Source: Solen grandis (Eukaryota; Mollusca; Bivalvia; Adapedonta; Solenidae). From it: a DNA stretch of 64,000 nt. The stretch lies in contig CM037778.1 in assembly GCA_021229015.1 (NCBI GenBank), positions 86,404,477 through 86,468,476 of the forward strand, in the 5' to 3' direction. The position numbers and the translations under genes were made by a program. Each line of letters opens with the position of its first letter. Position 1 is the first letter of the stretch. Shown here one piece after another: positions 1 to 11,387 of this stretch. The notes below the pieces were generated by a model. The model was not told where the DNA came from and made no database searches. It saw nothing but the letters and a program-made list of their open reading frames with translations.

Positions 1-400
1 AACCATGATTTCGGCTGTTTTCTAAGTATGAAAAGGGCATAATTAAGAAGAGTACAGCAGGTTTGGGCCTTGGAATTTATTTTTTTTTAAGAAGGGCCTT
101 GTTAGTAAGGTAGAGGTAATGATGGTGAATATGTACTTGAAGTTTCAGTTGAATACCTTAGATAGTATTGAAGATATACAACTTTGTAAAAACTTTAACC
201 TTGATTTTGGCTGTTTTGTAAGTATGAAAGGGGCATAACTCCAAAAATAGGGTAGCCAGGGTTGTGGGCCTTAGAAGTAAGGTAGAAGTGATGATGGTGA
301 ATAAGTATTTTAAGTTTGGGTGGAATACCTTTGATAGTATTTAAGTTATTGATGTTTGAAAAAAACTTTAACCTTGTGTTGCAACGCCGACGCCCGAGTG
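1..400. repeat. Dispersed repeat, two tandem units of about 190 bp
   Basis: Two diverged units begin at 1 (aaccatgatttcggctgttt) and 197 (aaccttgattttggctgttt). Both continue with a 'gggcata' motif, a 'tgatggtgaat' motif and 'aactttaacc'. A relative lies on the same strand at about 14570-14815. It looks like an old non-coding interspersed repeat common in bivalves; its class is not determined. Confidence 0.65.
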
Positions 401-650
401 ACAGTATAAGCTCTCATTTTCTTCGAAAAGTCGAGATTAAAAGAGGGTTGGTTGGTCGAGATTTTATTTTTTTATATTACTTTTTTTTACATGAAACGAA
501 AAGGTAAAAAAAGGGAAATAAATTTTTAAACGACAGAAAAGTAAAAAAAACTTTAGGGTCGGTCATTAAGAATGAGGGTCGGTCAGGCGACCAGAAACAG
601 AACTATTTTTTTTTTGCCTAAATAATAACTTGTGTTTGTCTGCTTGCATA

Positions 651-889
651 TAATGTCCTACCAACAGTATTACAGTCAAATGAGGACTTAGACTACATGA
701 GTTGAGAACAGTGCTTCCACACTGTAATATCAAGCAGAAAATCCAGTCCCGGAACTATTCTTTTATGCTGAGCACAAGGGAGCTATATATCAGAACCATT
801 TTTAACAATTTTGGTATATGTCTCAGCCGGGAATAGAACCTATGACCTCTCACTTAAGGGTGGGTGATTTATTCCACTTGGCCACATGG
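651..889 (-). mobile_element. SINE family A copy, tRNA-derived head at right
   Basis: Read on the minus strand, the head has an A-box-like tggccaagtgga and a B-box-like ggttctattcc, followed by the family body (gctgagca) and the tail core around 650-690 (acagtattacagtcaaatga). It is diverged from the copies at 26681-26996 and 31835-32143, and no target duplication was found. Confidence 0.6.
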
Positions 890-958
890 ATTGGTAATTG
901 TAATTTGTAAACGATTAAAAAGTAAAACAATATATTCAAGAAACAATGAAACTGTTAC

Positions 959-3900
959 CTTTTCTTTGAACAAATATACGCAAGACTGGTTTAGCGGTAT
1001 TTAAAGCCAAGTTAAAGTTATCATCATTGTTGATAGGAAGGAGGTCCCCATGTTGGTCTGTATATGTCACTGTGAAAGGAATCTCCAGGAGGCAATGCAG
1101 CTTGGAAACTATATCTTCAAAGTAGTCAAATCTGTGAGCCTTGCTTCTATCTACTGAAAACCTTCGAAATTCTGCATCAAACTGAAATAAAATGGCAATC
1201 TCATTAATAATTATATGCTTACTGAATATACCTAATTAAACTTACCTTAACATCAGGCTAGCCAATAACTACTTTAGCCTATACACACTCTAAATAATCA
1301 AAAAATTCTAACAAGATGTGTTTGAAAAAACACTATGCCCCGCCCGAGCAGGTCAGATGTCAAATAACTGATGCCAATTGAATGCCATTCATTCGTGGAG
1401 TAAGTATGTCAAATATATAGACTTCATATACCAGTAGTAATGAAAAAATGCTCAAGACAAAAAAAAAAAAATAAGAGAGATAATTGAAAAAAAAAAAAGA
1501 ACCTGACAGAGTTCTGTTTTGTAATCATTATACTTCTGCTATTCAATGTCTATTCATATTTCAAGTTTCAAATCAATAACTTGAATAGTCAAGGAGTAAT
1601 TAATGTTCTGGACAAAAAAAAAAAGATAAAAAAGGGAGATAATACAACAAGAGGGCCAAGATGGCCCTAGATCGCTCACCTGAGAAAAGTATCATTCATT
1701 GCCTATACAAAACAGATTGCTTTAGAATTAAGATGATGAGGTGAAACAATGTTCAGGAATTTTCTGACCCCATCCACAAAAGATATCATCATGACAAACA
1801 TTCTGCCAAAGTTTGAAGATGATTGGACCAAAAATGTTGCCCTCAGAGTATAAACAAGATTTTTCTAAGATTTGACCTATTGACCTACTTTTCGGTCCGG
1901 CCCTGCCCATTTTCGAAAGGGTTCAAGATATCATCAAGACAAACATTCTGACCAAGTTTGAGGAAGATTGGATCAAAATTGTGGCCTCTAGTGTGTAAAC
2001 ATCAAATTGTTGACGGACGACGGCAGACGGACAATCAAGCATCCCAAAAGCTCACCCTGAGCATGCTCAGGTGAGCTAAAAACTGGACCAGGCAGAGTTA
2101 TGGTTCTTAGTAACTGCACAGCTCCAACATACTATCATATTATGTTTGAGGTTTCAAGTCCTTACCTTGTTTTGTTTATGAGTTTTTCTCCCCAAAATTA
2201 TTTATTGAAAAAAAGGAGATAATGCAAAAAACGCACTTGGTAGAATCCTGGTTCTTGGTCACTGCACTTTTCCTAGTTATCATCTACGTATTTATAAAGT
2301 TGCAAGTCAATAGCTTGTATAGTTTTCAAGTATATAGTAAAAAATTTATTATCTGGACAGAAATTCATTGATAAATAATGGGAGATAATTAAAAAAGTAA
2401 TCAAGGTAGTCTGAGCGGATGCACTGAAATTAAAAAATTGCATCCACAGTGAAAACATTGCATCTAGAATGCAGGCTGCATAGTTTAAAAAATCACAGCT
2501 CATTGTATATTAGGTTATTTAAGAAGACTTTTTATCACTTGGTAGGGTACTGTATTAAATATTTTTTTTTTATTGTGACATACATTATTTGTCACATATA
2601 TCTAAAGAATGTTGTCAGAAAACAATGTAGCATAATAAATTGACAGTAATACATGTAGTAAGGAAATAAAAGATGGCAAAGATGCCTCATTTTGTCATTA
2701 TTAAGACCACTTCTCCAAAAAGACAATATGAATGATATTTTCAAAGTTAAATAGGCTGCTTTTGAAAGCCAGATGCTAAAGTGTAAACAATGTAAATCCA
2801 TGATAACCCTTTAAAGCCATCACTCCAGACCTGACTATCTGATATGGACCATAATTGAACTTGGTCAAATCATGAAAACACCGTTTTCATGTTTGCTCAA
2901 GGAATGTCAAGGACTGCAAACAGTGTAAATTGCTAACTCACGGGCCATAACTCAAAACCTGATAAAATATGTCAAATGCATTGAATATCAAGTTCTAGCT
3001 ATTTAACCCTGTCCCTCATATAGACTCATTTTGACGCCCTCAATAGGTATCACATAAAGCCTGATCTGCAGAAAACCACAGTTAAACCTTACCAAATTTA
3101 ATTTCAAAATCCTCATTGCCAGACCACTGAGGAGCAGCGAACAGCATAAAACCTTATCAGCCTGCGAGTTACTCGCAGGCTGATCTGGTTTTATGCTGTT
3201 CGCATAGGTGTTTTCATGGTGTCCTCTATGAGGGAAAAGGTTAAGTCTGACTATCATAAATCACCATCAAATAACCTGGAAGGAAACTTAATATTATTAT
3301 ATTTTGAAATGAGAAGAGAAGGACACAGCTTAATTATTAACTTGATGATTTTATCAGCTTGAAACCCAAGAAACACATGGCGTCAAATGATGGAAAACCA
3401 GGTTTTCAAGTGTTGCCCTAGGCAAGCAAAACTATTTTCAGTTACAGTGACCTTGACCCATTGACCTGAAAATCAATCCCAATCCTCCTTTTCCTGTAAG
3501 GCATCAACTTTTTATCTATAAAATCTGATCAACATATCTCAATTCTAAAAGAAGTTATGTGATGGTAATGAAAACTCTATTTTTATTAACATTGACCTTG
3601 AATTTGACCCGATCATCCTGAAAATGGATCCAAATCTTCCTCTTCCCATAATGTACCTACCTACCAAGTATGAAAACTAACTCTATTATAAGGAGATATC
3701 TAACAGAAACAATATGTTTGATGCCTGCCCGCAGCCCACCCGCTCAAAATTCCTAACCACTTTTTAAAATAATCAGATATACTATCATAAAGACATTATG
3801 AGGATGACTTTAAATGGCTTTTTTCTTTCTTATCAGTGGCTGTTCATAGGTGTCATCCAGTCTAGAAATTTCTTTGTTTGTTTTGCTGTGTTAAATGCCC

Positions 3901-6322
3901 CTCTAAATATATGCTGCATATTTGCATAAATACCCAATTAAAATCGGCAAAAACTCAACTGAAATAAAAATCAATGGGTATCAATATTCCGATACTCAAT
4001 TACATTTAAACTGACCGCGTACCAATCGAGTTCAACAGGTGCACGGTAGAATAGAACAGAATAAAAACAACAGGTGAGCAGTTAAGTGCCACTTACATGT
4101 TACAATGTCATAATGAAAATGAAAGTTGCCACAAAAAACTAAAAAAAAAAGTTTCGATTTGTATTTATTGTAAAAACAGAAATTGGGTATTACCCATTTG
4201 AAACAAAATCCTTATCTGTTGCTCTGAACAGTATTTAAGTAATTTGGACACTGTCTACTTGAGACAGATAAAATGCTGCTACACTGAAGTATGACACCAT
4301 AGACAGGTATAGGCATGTTACCATATCCAAATTCCAGTCACACCAGCCCAGGAACTACCCTTATATGCTGAGTGACAAGCAAGAGAAATATACAAGTTCC
4401 ATTCTTTATAACTTTGGTATGCCAGGACCAGCAAAACCTCCGAACTCTGGGCAGGACGATAAAACAAAATGGTCACTGGGGCCAGTACAGTAGAAATTTC
4501 TTTCCCAGGATTTATCTTTTTTTCCAAACTCAAGAGAAAATTTAAAGGTGTTTAACCCTATTCAAAGTATGATAATATAAATAAGGTACCTTTCTCATCA
4601 TCAGAAAAAGGCCTGCTTTATATAACAAGAGCATTCTATGGAACACGTGTCACCTGCTGAAGTGTGACCGAAAAAGTGTGCTGGACAGAAAGACAACAGA
4701 AAGTGATCGATATGTGTCACCTCTGCTTACAGCAGGTGCCACAAAAATGCTGGGCAATGCATACAAAGCAGTTACCTCTTGCAGACAGAAAAGCACTGTG
4801 ACTGGCTGTGGGTTAGATTCCCCAACAGAATGAATTTTTCCCTGGTTCTTAAAAGAGGTCAGTTTCTAGCTGTTGTTGAAAAATAACTGACTGGGGCGAA
4901 AGGAAGACGTTTCGGTAAATGACCAGTTCTGTAAATTGAATTTATATGGTTTTCAATAAAGTGATTTTTAATAGTGTTTACCTATTTTATGTATATCACA
5001 TCTAAACGTATGTGTGAAAGTAGCTTCTTTATACTTAATGTATCAATAATTTACACTTAATGTATCAATAACATAGGCATTGATTAAAACTTGATTAAGC
5101 ATGATAGCGTAAAAGAAAGAAGTGTGCCTACCTATGCTATCTATATCACACATTTCTTTCTTTCTTTCATTCATTCATCCATTCATTCATTTATTCTTAA
5201 TAATTCTTTACGATTAAGAAGTAAAAGGTTCCGCTGAATTTGTTAAGTCACGTATATTAAACATAAATTTACTGAACATTTAACACAACAAGAGCCGATA
5301 CATATCGTTGATAAAAAGAAAAATGACCAATATATAACCAATATATATATACTGTTTTAATGTATTTACATATAACATAAATAAAACAATCTAATACAAA
5401 ACAAAATGTTAAAGAAAAACTCTTTATTTTTTCCTCTCTCACACATCTTTCTATCTCGCTTAATTAACTTTCATTAATGCCTATGTTAATGATATTTTCA
5501 TACAAACAATCTATTTTCACACAAGTGTTTAGTTGTGATATACATATCATTGGTACACACTATAAAAAAAAACATTTTACCGAAACGTCCAAACCAAGTA
5601 CTATATGAAACCAATTTACCAAACTGGTCATTTACCAAAACGTCCGTAAATCGACTGGGGATAGCATTAATAATAGGAGAAGACATTTTACAGATCTAGC
5701 TGCACGGACGATTTAAATAAACTACATACTACCACAGTGTAACTGATAATTTCGGTGAATAGAAGAGTTCAAATCAGATTGTATTCTTTCCACTCATGTA
5801 CAGTTGCTAGTCCACTGCTAGGTCAGGTTGGGATAAGTTTGAGGGTTTGGCTAAATGAAAACGGGTGGAAAACGGTCTGTGTACAGGTAAAGTGCAATTG
5901 CGCCTCGACATTGCGGATAAAAATACTTTTTTGATACAATGAATGCAATCATTGCCTTTTAAATCTAAAACAATTAAGTGACGTAGATGTAGGTCTCAAT
6001 ACTGCATCAAAATTTGCGGTCCCCGGAACTGATCTCAAGACAAAATTTACATTAGTGTCGCCGAAAAAAGGCATGTCCAGAATAATATAGTTGTTACAAA
6101 TAATCATAAAATATCGTTTTTTCTTAAGCAAGACCTGATATCTCTTGTTAAAAATATCTACCGATTCAATCGGATGAGTCACTGTCAGATACTTTGGCTC
6201 AAAATACGGAAAACCACACCTGCAAAATCGCACCTGGGAAATTCATTCTGCACACCTACCTTGCTTTTGACCTCAACTACACCGGATTCACCCCGGAGGT
6301 TAGATCTGGAATTTCTCGACAT
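959..6322 (-). CDS. PARD6: PAR-6 polarity protein, exons 1 and 2 (N-terminus and PB1 domain), 3' part outside window
   Basis: PAR-6 is the cell-polarity scaffold that binds atypical PKC through its PB1 domain and CDC42 and PAR-3 through CRIB-PDZ. Exon 1 (6260-6322) starts with ATG and encodes 21 residues ending EVKSK before a GTAGGT donor. Exon 2 (959-1181) follows a TTATTTCAG acceptor in phase 0 and encodes 74 residues beginning FDAEFRRFS and containing HGDLLPINNDDNF and the end LRIFVQRK, then a GTAACA donor in phase 1. These motifs are diagnostic of the PAR-6 PB1 domain. The lysine at residue 19 falls where the vertebrate PB1 basic-cluster lysine lies, and RR is at 27-28. Both exons are intact. 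The CRIB and PDZ exons must lie left of position 1. Intron 1 is about 5.1 kb and full of repeats. Product assignment is near certain; which vertebrate paralogue is closest is not meaningful. Confidence 0.93.
1430..1645. repeat. 'ggagataatt' interspersed repeat in PAR-6 intron 1
   Basis: Shares the string 'gagataatt..aaaaa', a request-like 'gttctg' motif and 'caagtttcaaatcaataacttgaatag' style segments with copies at 2085-2420, 25720-26340, 16311-16525 and the array at 54783-55890. Old non-coding repeat; class unknown. Confidence 0.5.
1646..2080. repeat. Interspersed repeat with palindromic end
   Basis: Starts with 'agagggccaagatggccct' and ends with the palindrome gctcaccctgagcatgctcaggtgagc at about 2050-2076 (shown here by its halves, gctcacc and ggtgagc). 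The middle holds two diverged 'caagtttgaggaagattgga' segments and 'gacggacgacggcagacgga'. This arrangement is typical of a high-copy bivalve repeat. No coding content. Confidence 0.55.
2081..3002. other. PAR-6 intron 1, repeat remnant then no recognised feature
   Basis: A diverged 'gtttcaagtcctta..ggagataatgc' repeat copy occupies about 2085-2420. From 2421 to 3002 I see only AT-rich intronic sequence without credible exons. Confidence 0.5.
3003..3244. mobile_element. MITE with nested near-perfect hairpin
   Basis: The ends are inverted: ttaaccctgtccctcata at left against ctatgagggaaaaggttaa at right. Inside, 3137-3203 is a 33-bp-arm hairpin with a one-base loop at 3170; its core is cctgcgagt / actcgcagg. 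Only one pair of bases near the middle of the arms does not match. Non-autonomous foldback element in PAR-6 intron 1. Confidence 0.7.
3245..4235. other. PAR-6 intron 1, no recognised feature
   Basis: AT-rich intronic sequence. Phrases such as 'tgaccttgacccattgacctg' (3450-3470) and 'gaccttgaatttgacccgatc' (3592-3612, about) suggest a worn interspersed repeat, but boundaries cannot be set. Confidence 0.4.
4236..4480 (-). mobile_element. Diverged SINE family A copy
   Basis: Shares with the family, in the same order, 'tctacttgagacagat', 'tgctgctacactgaagtatg', 'caggaactacccttatatgc' and 'aactttggtatgccagg'. It lacks a clear B box and any target duplication, so it is an old copy. Confidence 0.5.
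4640..4745. repeat. Short inverted-repeat element
   Basis: Ends are inverted: gtgtcacctgctg at about 4647 against cagcaggtgccaca at about 4731. The interior includes 'gtgatcgatatgtgtcacc'. Likely a small MITE; no target duplication identified. Confidence 0.45.
4888..5661. mobile_element. Foldback element, arms about 240 bp, PAR-6 intron 1
   Basis: The left arm (about 4897-5130) and right arm (about 5420-5653) are inverted relatives. Shared stretches include gtttcggtaaatgaccagtt with its reverse form at about 5585-5640, and taacataggcatt with aatgcctatgtta. A TTTC/ATTC simple repeat lies in the loop (5154-5196). No ORF inside. Confidence 0.7.
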
Positions 6323-6790
6323 TATGACTCCCTCAAGCCCGCACTAAGGGCTAGATTTGTTTATTTATTCCAAATATTCAATTAGTATTTTCACTATCTC
6401 AGGGGCAAAACATTGGGGGAACACTGGTATTGATGACGTAATTAAATTATGTGTATCATATAATAATCTTCTCAAAATTTTACTGTAAAAAATGAAACAA
6501 ATACAAAATATGAAATCAACCGATACAAGCTATAATCATATTTATTTTTACATCTTATTTAATGCATATAATATTTTTATTAGTTGATCTCTGAATGAGA
6601 ATAAAACACAGCCACTGCCATTGAGAGTATATATGGAGAATCCGTGTCATCTAATCTGGAGTTAGTCTGGTTCCCGACATATTATAACAGTTCAGTAATG
6701 AGGGGAAGGTACTCCAGACTAGTCTTTTCGGATTAGTTTATTGGTATTTAAAAAAAAAATATGCACGAGGAAACACGTTTTATTAATCCT
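6323..6790. other. PAR-6 5' flank, AT-rich
   Basis: Upstream of the PAR-6 ATG, and so expected to hold its 5' UTR and promoter on the minus strand. I see no canonical TATA box or other element that I could defend. Additional non-coding 5' exons cannot be excluded. Confidence 0.35.
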
Positions 6791-6856
6791 GATTAGATAT
6801 ATTCTTATCATCATAATCATCCAGTTTTTATTATCCGGGCCTTAAATTATTCCTTT

Positions 6857-7243
6857 TCACAAGGCCTGGCTGTCTAGTCGGGAGCGAAGTCTCCCTCTCC
6901 ATGCCGGGCGATCTTGTGGGTTGGTACGGTCCATCCCTAGAGACTCACGATCCCGTTTCACTAGGTCGTCCCAAGACAGTTTTGATCTGCCTGGAGCCCT
7001 TTGACCAGTAATGGTAAGGTTACGCACCTGGGATATCCACCCTTGACTGCGCTCTACATGGCCAAACCACCTCAGCCTGTTTTTTCGGAGAATATCTGCA
7101 ATGTCTCTAATGTTAAGCTGAGAGAGAAGGGTCTCAAAGGGGACATTCTCTTCAGGTTTGACTAGGCAGGCCCATCTTATCATGGCTCTGTCATTACGCT
7201 GCAGTTTTCTGAGTGTGGCAGCTGATACAGCCCAGATCTTAAT
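6857..7243 (-). pseudogene. LINE reverse-transcriptase ORF, C-terminal fragment
   Basis: An open frame of 128 residues to a stop at 6857 carries the hallmark C-terminal region of non-LTR retrotransposon ORF2: a segment with RAMIRW, then LRWFGHVERS and later PGRSKLSWDDLV and DPQDRPAW-like NPQDRPAW. This region follows the reverse transcriptase domain in RTE/Jockey-like elements. The frame has no methionine start and is cut off upstream at about 7245, so this is a 5'-truncated copy. The minus-strand 3' side ends in a short GATGAT-rich tail (about 6808-6822), as expected for target-primed insertion. The clade is not determined. Confidence 0.8.
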
Positions 7244-7244
7244 T

Positions 7245-7743
7245 TTATCAGATCAAAAGACTTACTTTGCAAACACATACTGAAATAATTAAAGAAATAA
7301 TTGGTAATCAAAGCAAGTATTTAATCAGTTTGCATAGTTCTTTCATATATATGTTGTCAATTTATAGCAACTTTGCAGATAATTTGTTAATTATGTACAA
7401 ACTACAGTATTTTCGGTGTTCGTATTGTCTCATTTAACACATTTCTTTACACACTGTCTCTTTCATTTATGATAAGTAGGGATGCAAATGAATTGAATAA
7501 GGGCTTAAAACGAAACAAACAGTGAATTTATTTATTTAATTATAAATACACCGCCAATGTTAGGGTATATAAGATGTAAACATTTTTGAAACTGTCATGC
7601 CGAGATGGATGTTTCATTATGTATTGCTTGTGCAACAAAATATGATATATGCCATATGAATATATACCCATTCAAACATACATGCATAAAATATTACAAC
7701 CAAATACACAAACATTTATATATTATTTCATTCAAATCCACCA
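7245..7743. other. AT-rich stretch without recognised feature
   Basis: No credible exon, repeat unit or RNA gene seen. The 67-residue frame at 7605-7808 has no domain and starts in low-complexity DNA. Confidence 0.4.
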
Positions 7744-7751
7744 AAATTACA

Positions 7752-7837
7752 ATAGGGCGAACAGACTCACAATTTCGGGCGAAAGGGTATAGAGCGACAG
7801 GGAATTAGGGCGAAAAGGTATAGGGCGAAAGGGAATT
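7752..7837. repeat. Short tandem repeat with gggcgaaa..tat units
   Basis: Diverged units of about 16-20 bp containing 'gggcgaa(a)' followed by 'gg(g/t)(t)at' or 'gggaatt' repeat about five times and directly abut the left end of the long-inverted-repeat element at 7838. Confidence 0.55.
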
Positions 7838-8933
7838 GGGCCTACTAAAAGCCGGTCTCCAAATTACCGCCGGTCTCCGAGACCGGAGACCGGGGACTGA
7901 AGACCGTCGTTTAGTATGTAGTATATGGGATGGGGTGGGGGTGGGATATATCGGAGACCGGCTGAGACTGTCTACATTTCTAAACAAATCAATTTTCACT
8001 TTTTTTTTAAACTGAAGTCTTGTTATTGATCAATTAACGCAATTTTAAATTAAATTAATAAATTAATGTCTCTTTTGAAATTAATTGAATCATAAAATTG
8101 CCTGATTTGTTTGATAGTTGAATGCCGAGTGCAAATATTAAACAAGGAATAAAAGTTTAAAAACAGCAGATAAGATAGCGTCATCCGAAAATCGTAACGT
8201 AATTATATCTATAATATGTAAATAGCTACTGAATCAGTATGTGGTTACTTGCGCGATAAAGGTCATTTACTCAGGGCTACTGAACGTGCACGTTATTGTT
8301 TGTAATATAATTTAGGACCAACTGCTCCTGTGTCTTTCAAGTAAATAAAATAAGAAATAAGCAAAGAAACTTAAAATGTTTTAATTACGGCTTATTAAAA
8401 GAAATATATGTTATGTAATTTTTGCTTTTACGATAAATGGACGGGTTTTAATATAGTTATAAACATTTACTGGTTGATCTACAAGAATGCGTATAATAGT
8501 AATAATAGTGTTATCTATAAGCTAAAAACCTTTATTAAAAAAAAACAACCTGCTAATATATGTATATAATGATAGAAGTTATAAAAAAAAGCCTTAATTG
8601 GATAACAACAGAACAAAAAGAAAGTAAATGCGTAATTAAGATTTTAATTTATATAAAACTGCACAAATCAACCTAATTAAGCTACTACCTACGAAACGAC
8701 GGTCTCCGGTTATTTATTTAATCATATATTCATAAAATAATCAAACAACATTAAAAAATAAGCAATTATCAGCAACATAAAACAAAAAATATATATCACA
8801 TACATGGCAAAGCAGTGCATGAATTTTATCAAAATGAAAAGATACAATAGTTGTAACAATCGTTTTAAGCTGTTTTAAATGAGGATGAATTTATACTGGT
8901 TCATATCATATTTAGTTGAATACTTATTCAAGT

Positions 8934-9988
8934 TCAATGAAAAAGATGTTCTCTCATTTCTAAAATATTATATTGATTTTTAAAATTTAATGTCCCACCG
9001 CTAAAACAAAAATCCACTGAATGTACGATGGAAAATAGACCACAGTCATTGTTGTTGTGTTCTTGGAACTTTAATTAAAACATGACCATTCGTACTAAGA
9101 TAAAGTTGGGATAATTGTATTTTTAAATTGTCACTTAAACTGTCAAAATAATACACCGTGTCTGGTTCCTCGGCAGATACCATGCTAACAGTCCAATGGC
9201 AAGTCCCGTCAAAATGTATTTGAACTGACGGTTTGCGAATTTGACGAGAAAATTTCCTACTAACATTCCATGTTTTTTTTACTTTCCATGAAGAATGGGG
9301 CTAATTTGGTGTCTTGTAGACCGTTCATATTTGGAAACTGTGATCTTAGTATCTGAATGACTGCATTTAAATGTTTGTCGTTTAACCATTGATAATTCTG
9401 TAAAATATTCTTATTACTAATGTTAAGGTCAAAATGTTTAATCCATGTACATGTAGATTCAGTATCTGTTATATCGGAAATTCTTTCAATATTTAGATCA
9501 GTGATAACGTCACACTTATTTGGAGATTTTACAGTCGGCATTTCTATTTTGAACTTTTTTTTTGGGAGAAGTATTCCTTAGAGGAGAGGCCTGTCGTTTA
9601 CTACTATTATATTTTGAGCACGAGGCAGTATCTCCGACACGAAGATGGTAACGTTAGCTCTATAAACATACGTATGTTCACATAAATGTATTTACAATTT
9701 CATTTTACTATTTGTTTTGATAGATAGATAGATAGATAGATAGATTCGGGAAAAGCAACATATGAACAATATTGTGGAGGATATATCTTACTTAAGTATT
9801 ATACTATGGATTTGGGAAAATGTAAAGTATAAATACAAAAACAAATAATATAAAAATCATTACATCAAACATATCATCACTTACCCATCGTTACATGAAT
9901 GCACACGCTCACAGAGTGCACGGATGTCAGATGCGATGTTGGACGGACTTGCAGAACAAACGTTTTGTATTCTGTATGCGTTTGTCCA
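8934..9988 (-). pseudogene. Ulp1-like (C48) cysteine protease gene, frameshifted
   Basis: Read on the minus strand. An exon at 9885-9988 (acceptor TATATAG, donor GTAAGT) encodes a segment with SNIASDIRALCERVHSCNDG. The larger exon below about 9659 includes QWLNDKHLNAVIQILRSQFP, then VQIHFDGTCHWTVSM, YYFDSLSDNL and NDCGLFSIVHSVDF, ending MREHLFH before a stop at 8934. The His (HWTV), Asp (FDSL) and Cys (NDCGLF, codon at 9042-9044) match the order of the C48/Ulp1 catalytic triad. These blocks lie in different frames: a shift in the A run at 9555-9563, another in the A run at 9273-9280, and a third at the CAA repeat near 9050. The N-terminal part of a full-length protein is missing. Ulp1-type proteases are known passengers of several DNA transposon groups; the parent superfamily is not clear here. 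Confidence 0.75.
9719..9745. repeat. (GATA)n microsatellite
   Basis: About 27 bp of uninterrupted GATA/TAGA repeats inside the long-inverted-repeat element, between the two protease exons. Confidence 0.9.
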
Positions 9989-11387
9989 CTATATAAAGAT
10001 TTAAGAGAAAGATATATTCCAAATTATTATCACCAAGTATGTTTAAATTTTTATAACTTCTAATTGTTATATACATATATTAGCATTTTTTGTACTAAAT
10101 GTTTTAAGCTTATAGACAACACTATTATTACTATTATACATTCTAAAGTGAATGTTTATAACTATTAAACCCGTCCATTTATCATAAAAGCAAAAATTAT
10201 ATAACATATATACATGTAAATTTATTTAATGAACCGTAATAAAAAACATTTTAAGTTTCTTTGCTTATTTCTAAACATATATTTTTATTTGAAAGACACA
10301 TGAGCAGTTGCCAAATTAATATCCTAATTTATATTACAAACAATAACGTGCACGTGCGAGCCCTGAGTAAATGACCTTTATCGCGCAAGTAACCACATAC
10401 TGATTCAGTAGCTATTGACATTATAGATATATTTACGTTACGTTTTTCGGATGACGTTGTCTTATCTGCTGTATCTAAACTTTTTTTCCTATCCTATATC
10501 CTCCTTTGCACAACACATCAAAACCTTTATTTGTAATCTTACATAAACGCTGGAGTTAATTTGTTTATTAAGGGTAGCTTAAAAATACATTCATTTTATA
10601 CTTAGCTAAATCAATTTACATATTGAGTATTTAGCGAGTAAAGACAATTTCTCTGTGTATGTTCTTTCATAACGTTTTTGATGAAAAAAGATCAAAGTAT
10701 GTTTACTTCTTTCTTTGTTTCTTTTCAACGGTCAATTTGCTAATGGCCAAACAAATAATTTCTCGTGAAATACCTACCATTAATAATGTCAGTGCGTGAA
10801 ACAGTGTAAATTAATTACACCAATTAATACTTTATTTATCCTTTGAATGTGCATAACATCAAAGTACTTTCGGAATTTCCGATTTAAAATTGCGTTAATT
10901 GATCAATTATGAAGACTTTAACCTTTCCTTTTATTCCTTTATTCCTTTATTTCACTCATTCCATTTTACAGTAATGGATAAGAGAGGTTATAATAAGTAC
11001 AACATATAAAGAGGCTCTAGAAGAAATAGAAGTAGTAACACAATAATTGAGATGATTTCACTAATACATTTTGTAAATATATAACTACAAATAATGTGAA
11101 AGGTTTTATGTAGACGGTCTCGGCCGGTTTCCTATCTGTCAGATCATCAGATCATATATTATCTGAGTAAACATTACATTATTTTTTTCTAATTTCAGGT
11201 TTAAAATTGCGTTAATTGAACAATAGCAAGACTTGGTTATAAATGTAGACGGTCTCAGCAGGTCTCCGATCTATCCCCCCCCCCCCCCACCCCATATACT
11301 ACATATACTAAACGACGGTCTCCGGCCCCCGGTCTCGGAGACCGGCGGATACCGTCGATAATATGGAGACCGGCTTTTAGTAGGCCC

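Larger units (their letters stand above)
7838..11387. mobile_element. 3.55-kb element with very long inverted repeats enclosing a C48-like protease gene
   Basis: The outer ends are inverted: gggcctactaaaagccggtc at 7838 against its reverse complement ending at 11387. The arms stay alignable inward for about 750 bp on the left (7838-8585) and about 1.3 kb on the right (10045-11387). Shared marks are 'gcgcgataaaggtcatttac', 'aacgtgcacgttattgtttg' and 'atggacgggttttaat', each with its reverse form at 10125-10400. The right arm has an extra partial duplication, with two copies of caattaacgcaattttaaa in reverse. GGTCTCC/GGAGACC motifs cluster at both ends. The unique middle (8586-10044) holds the minus-strand protease remnant. 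No target duplication was recognised. Confidence 0.8.
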
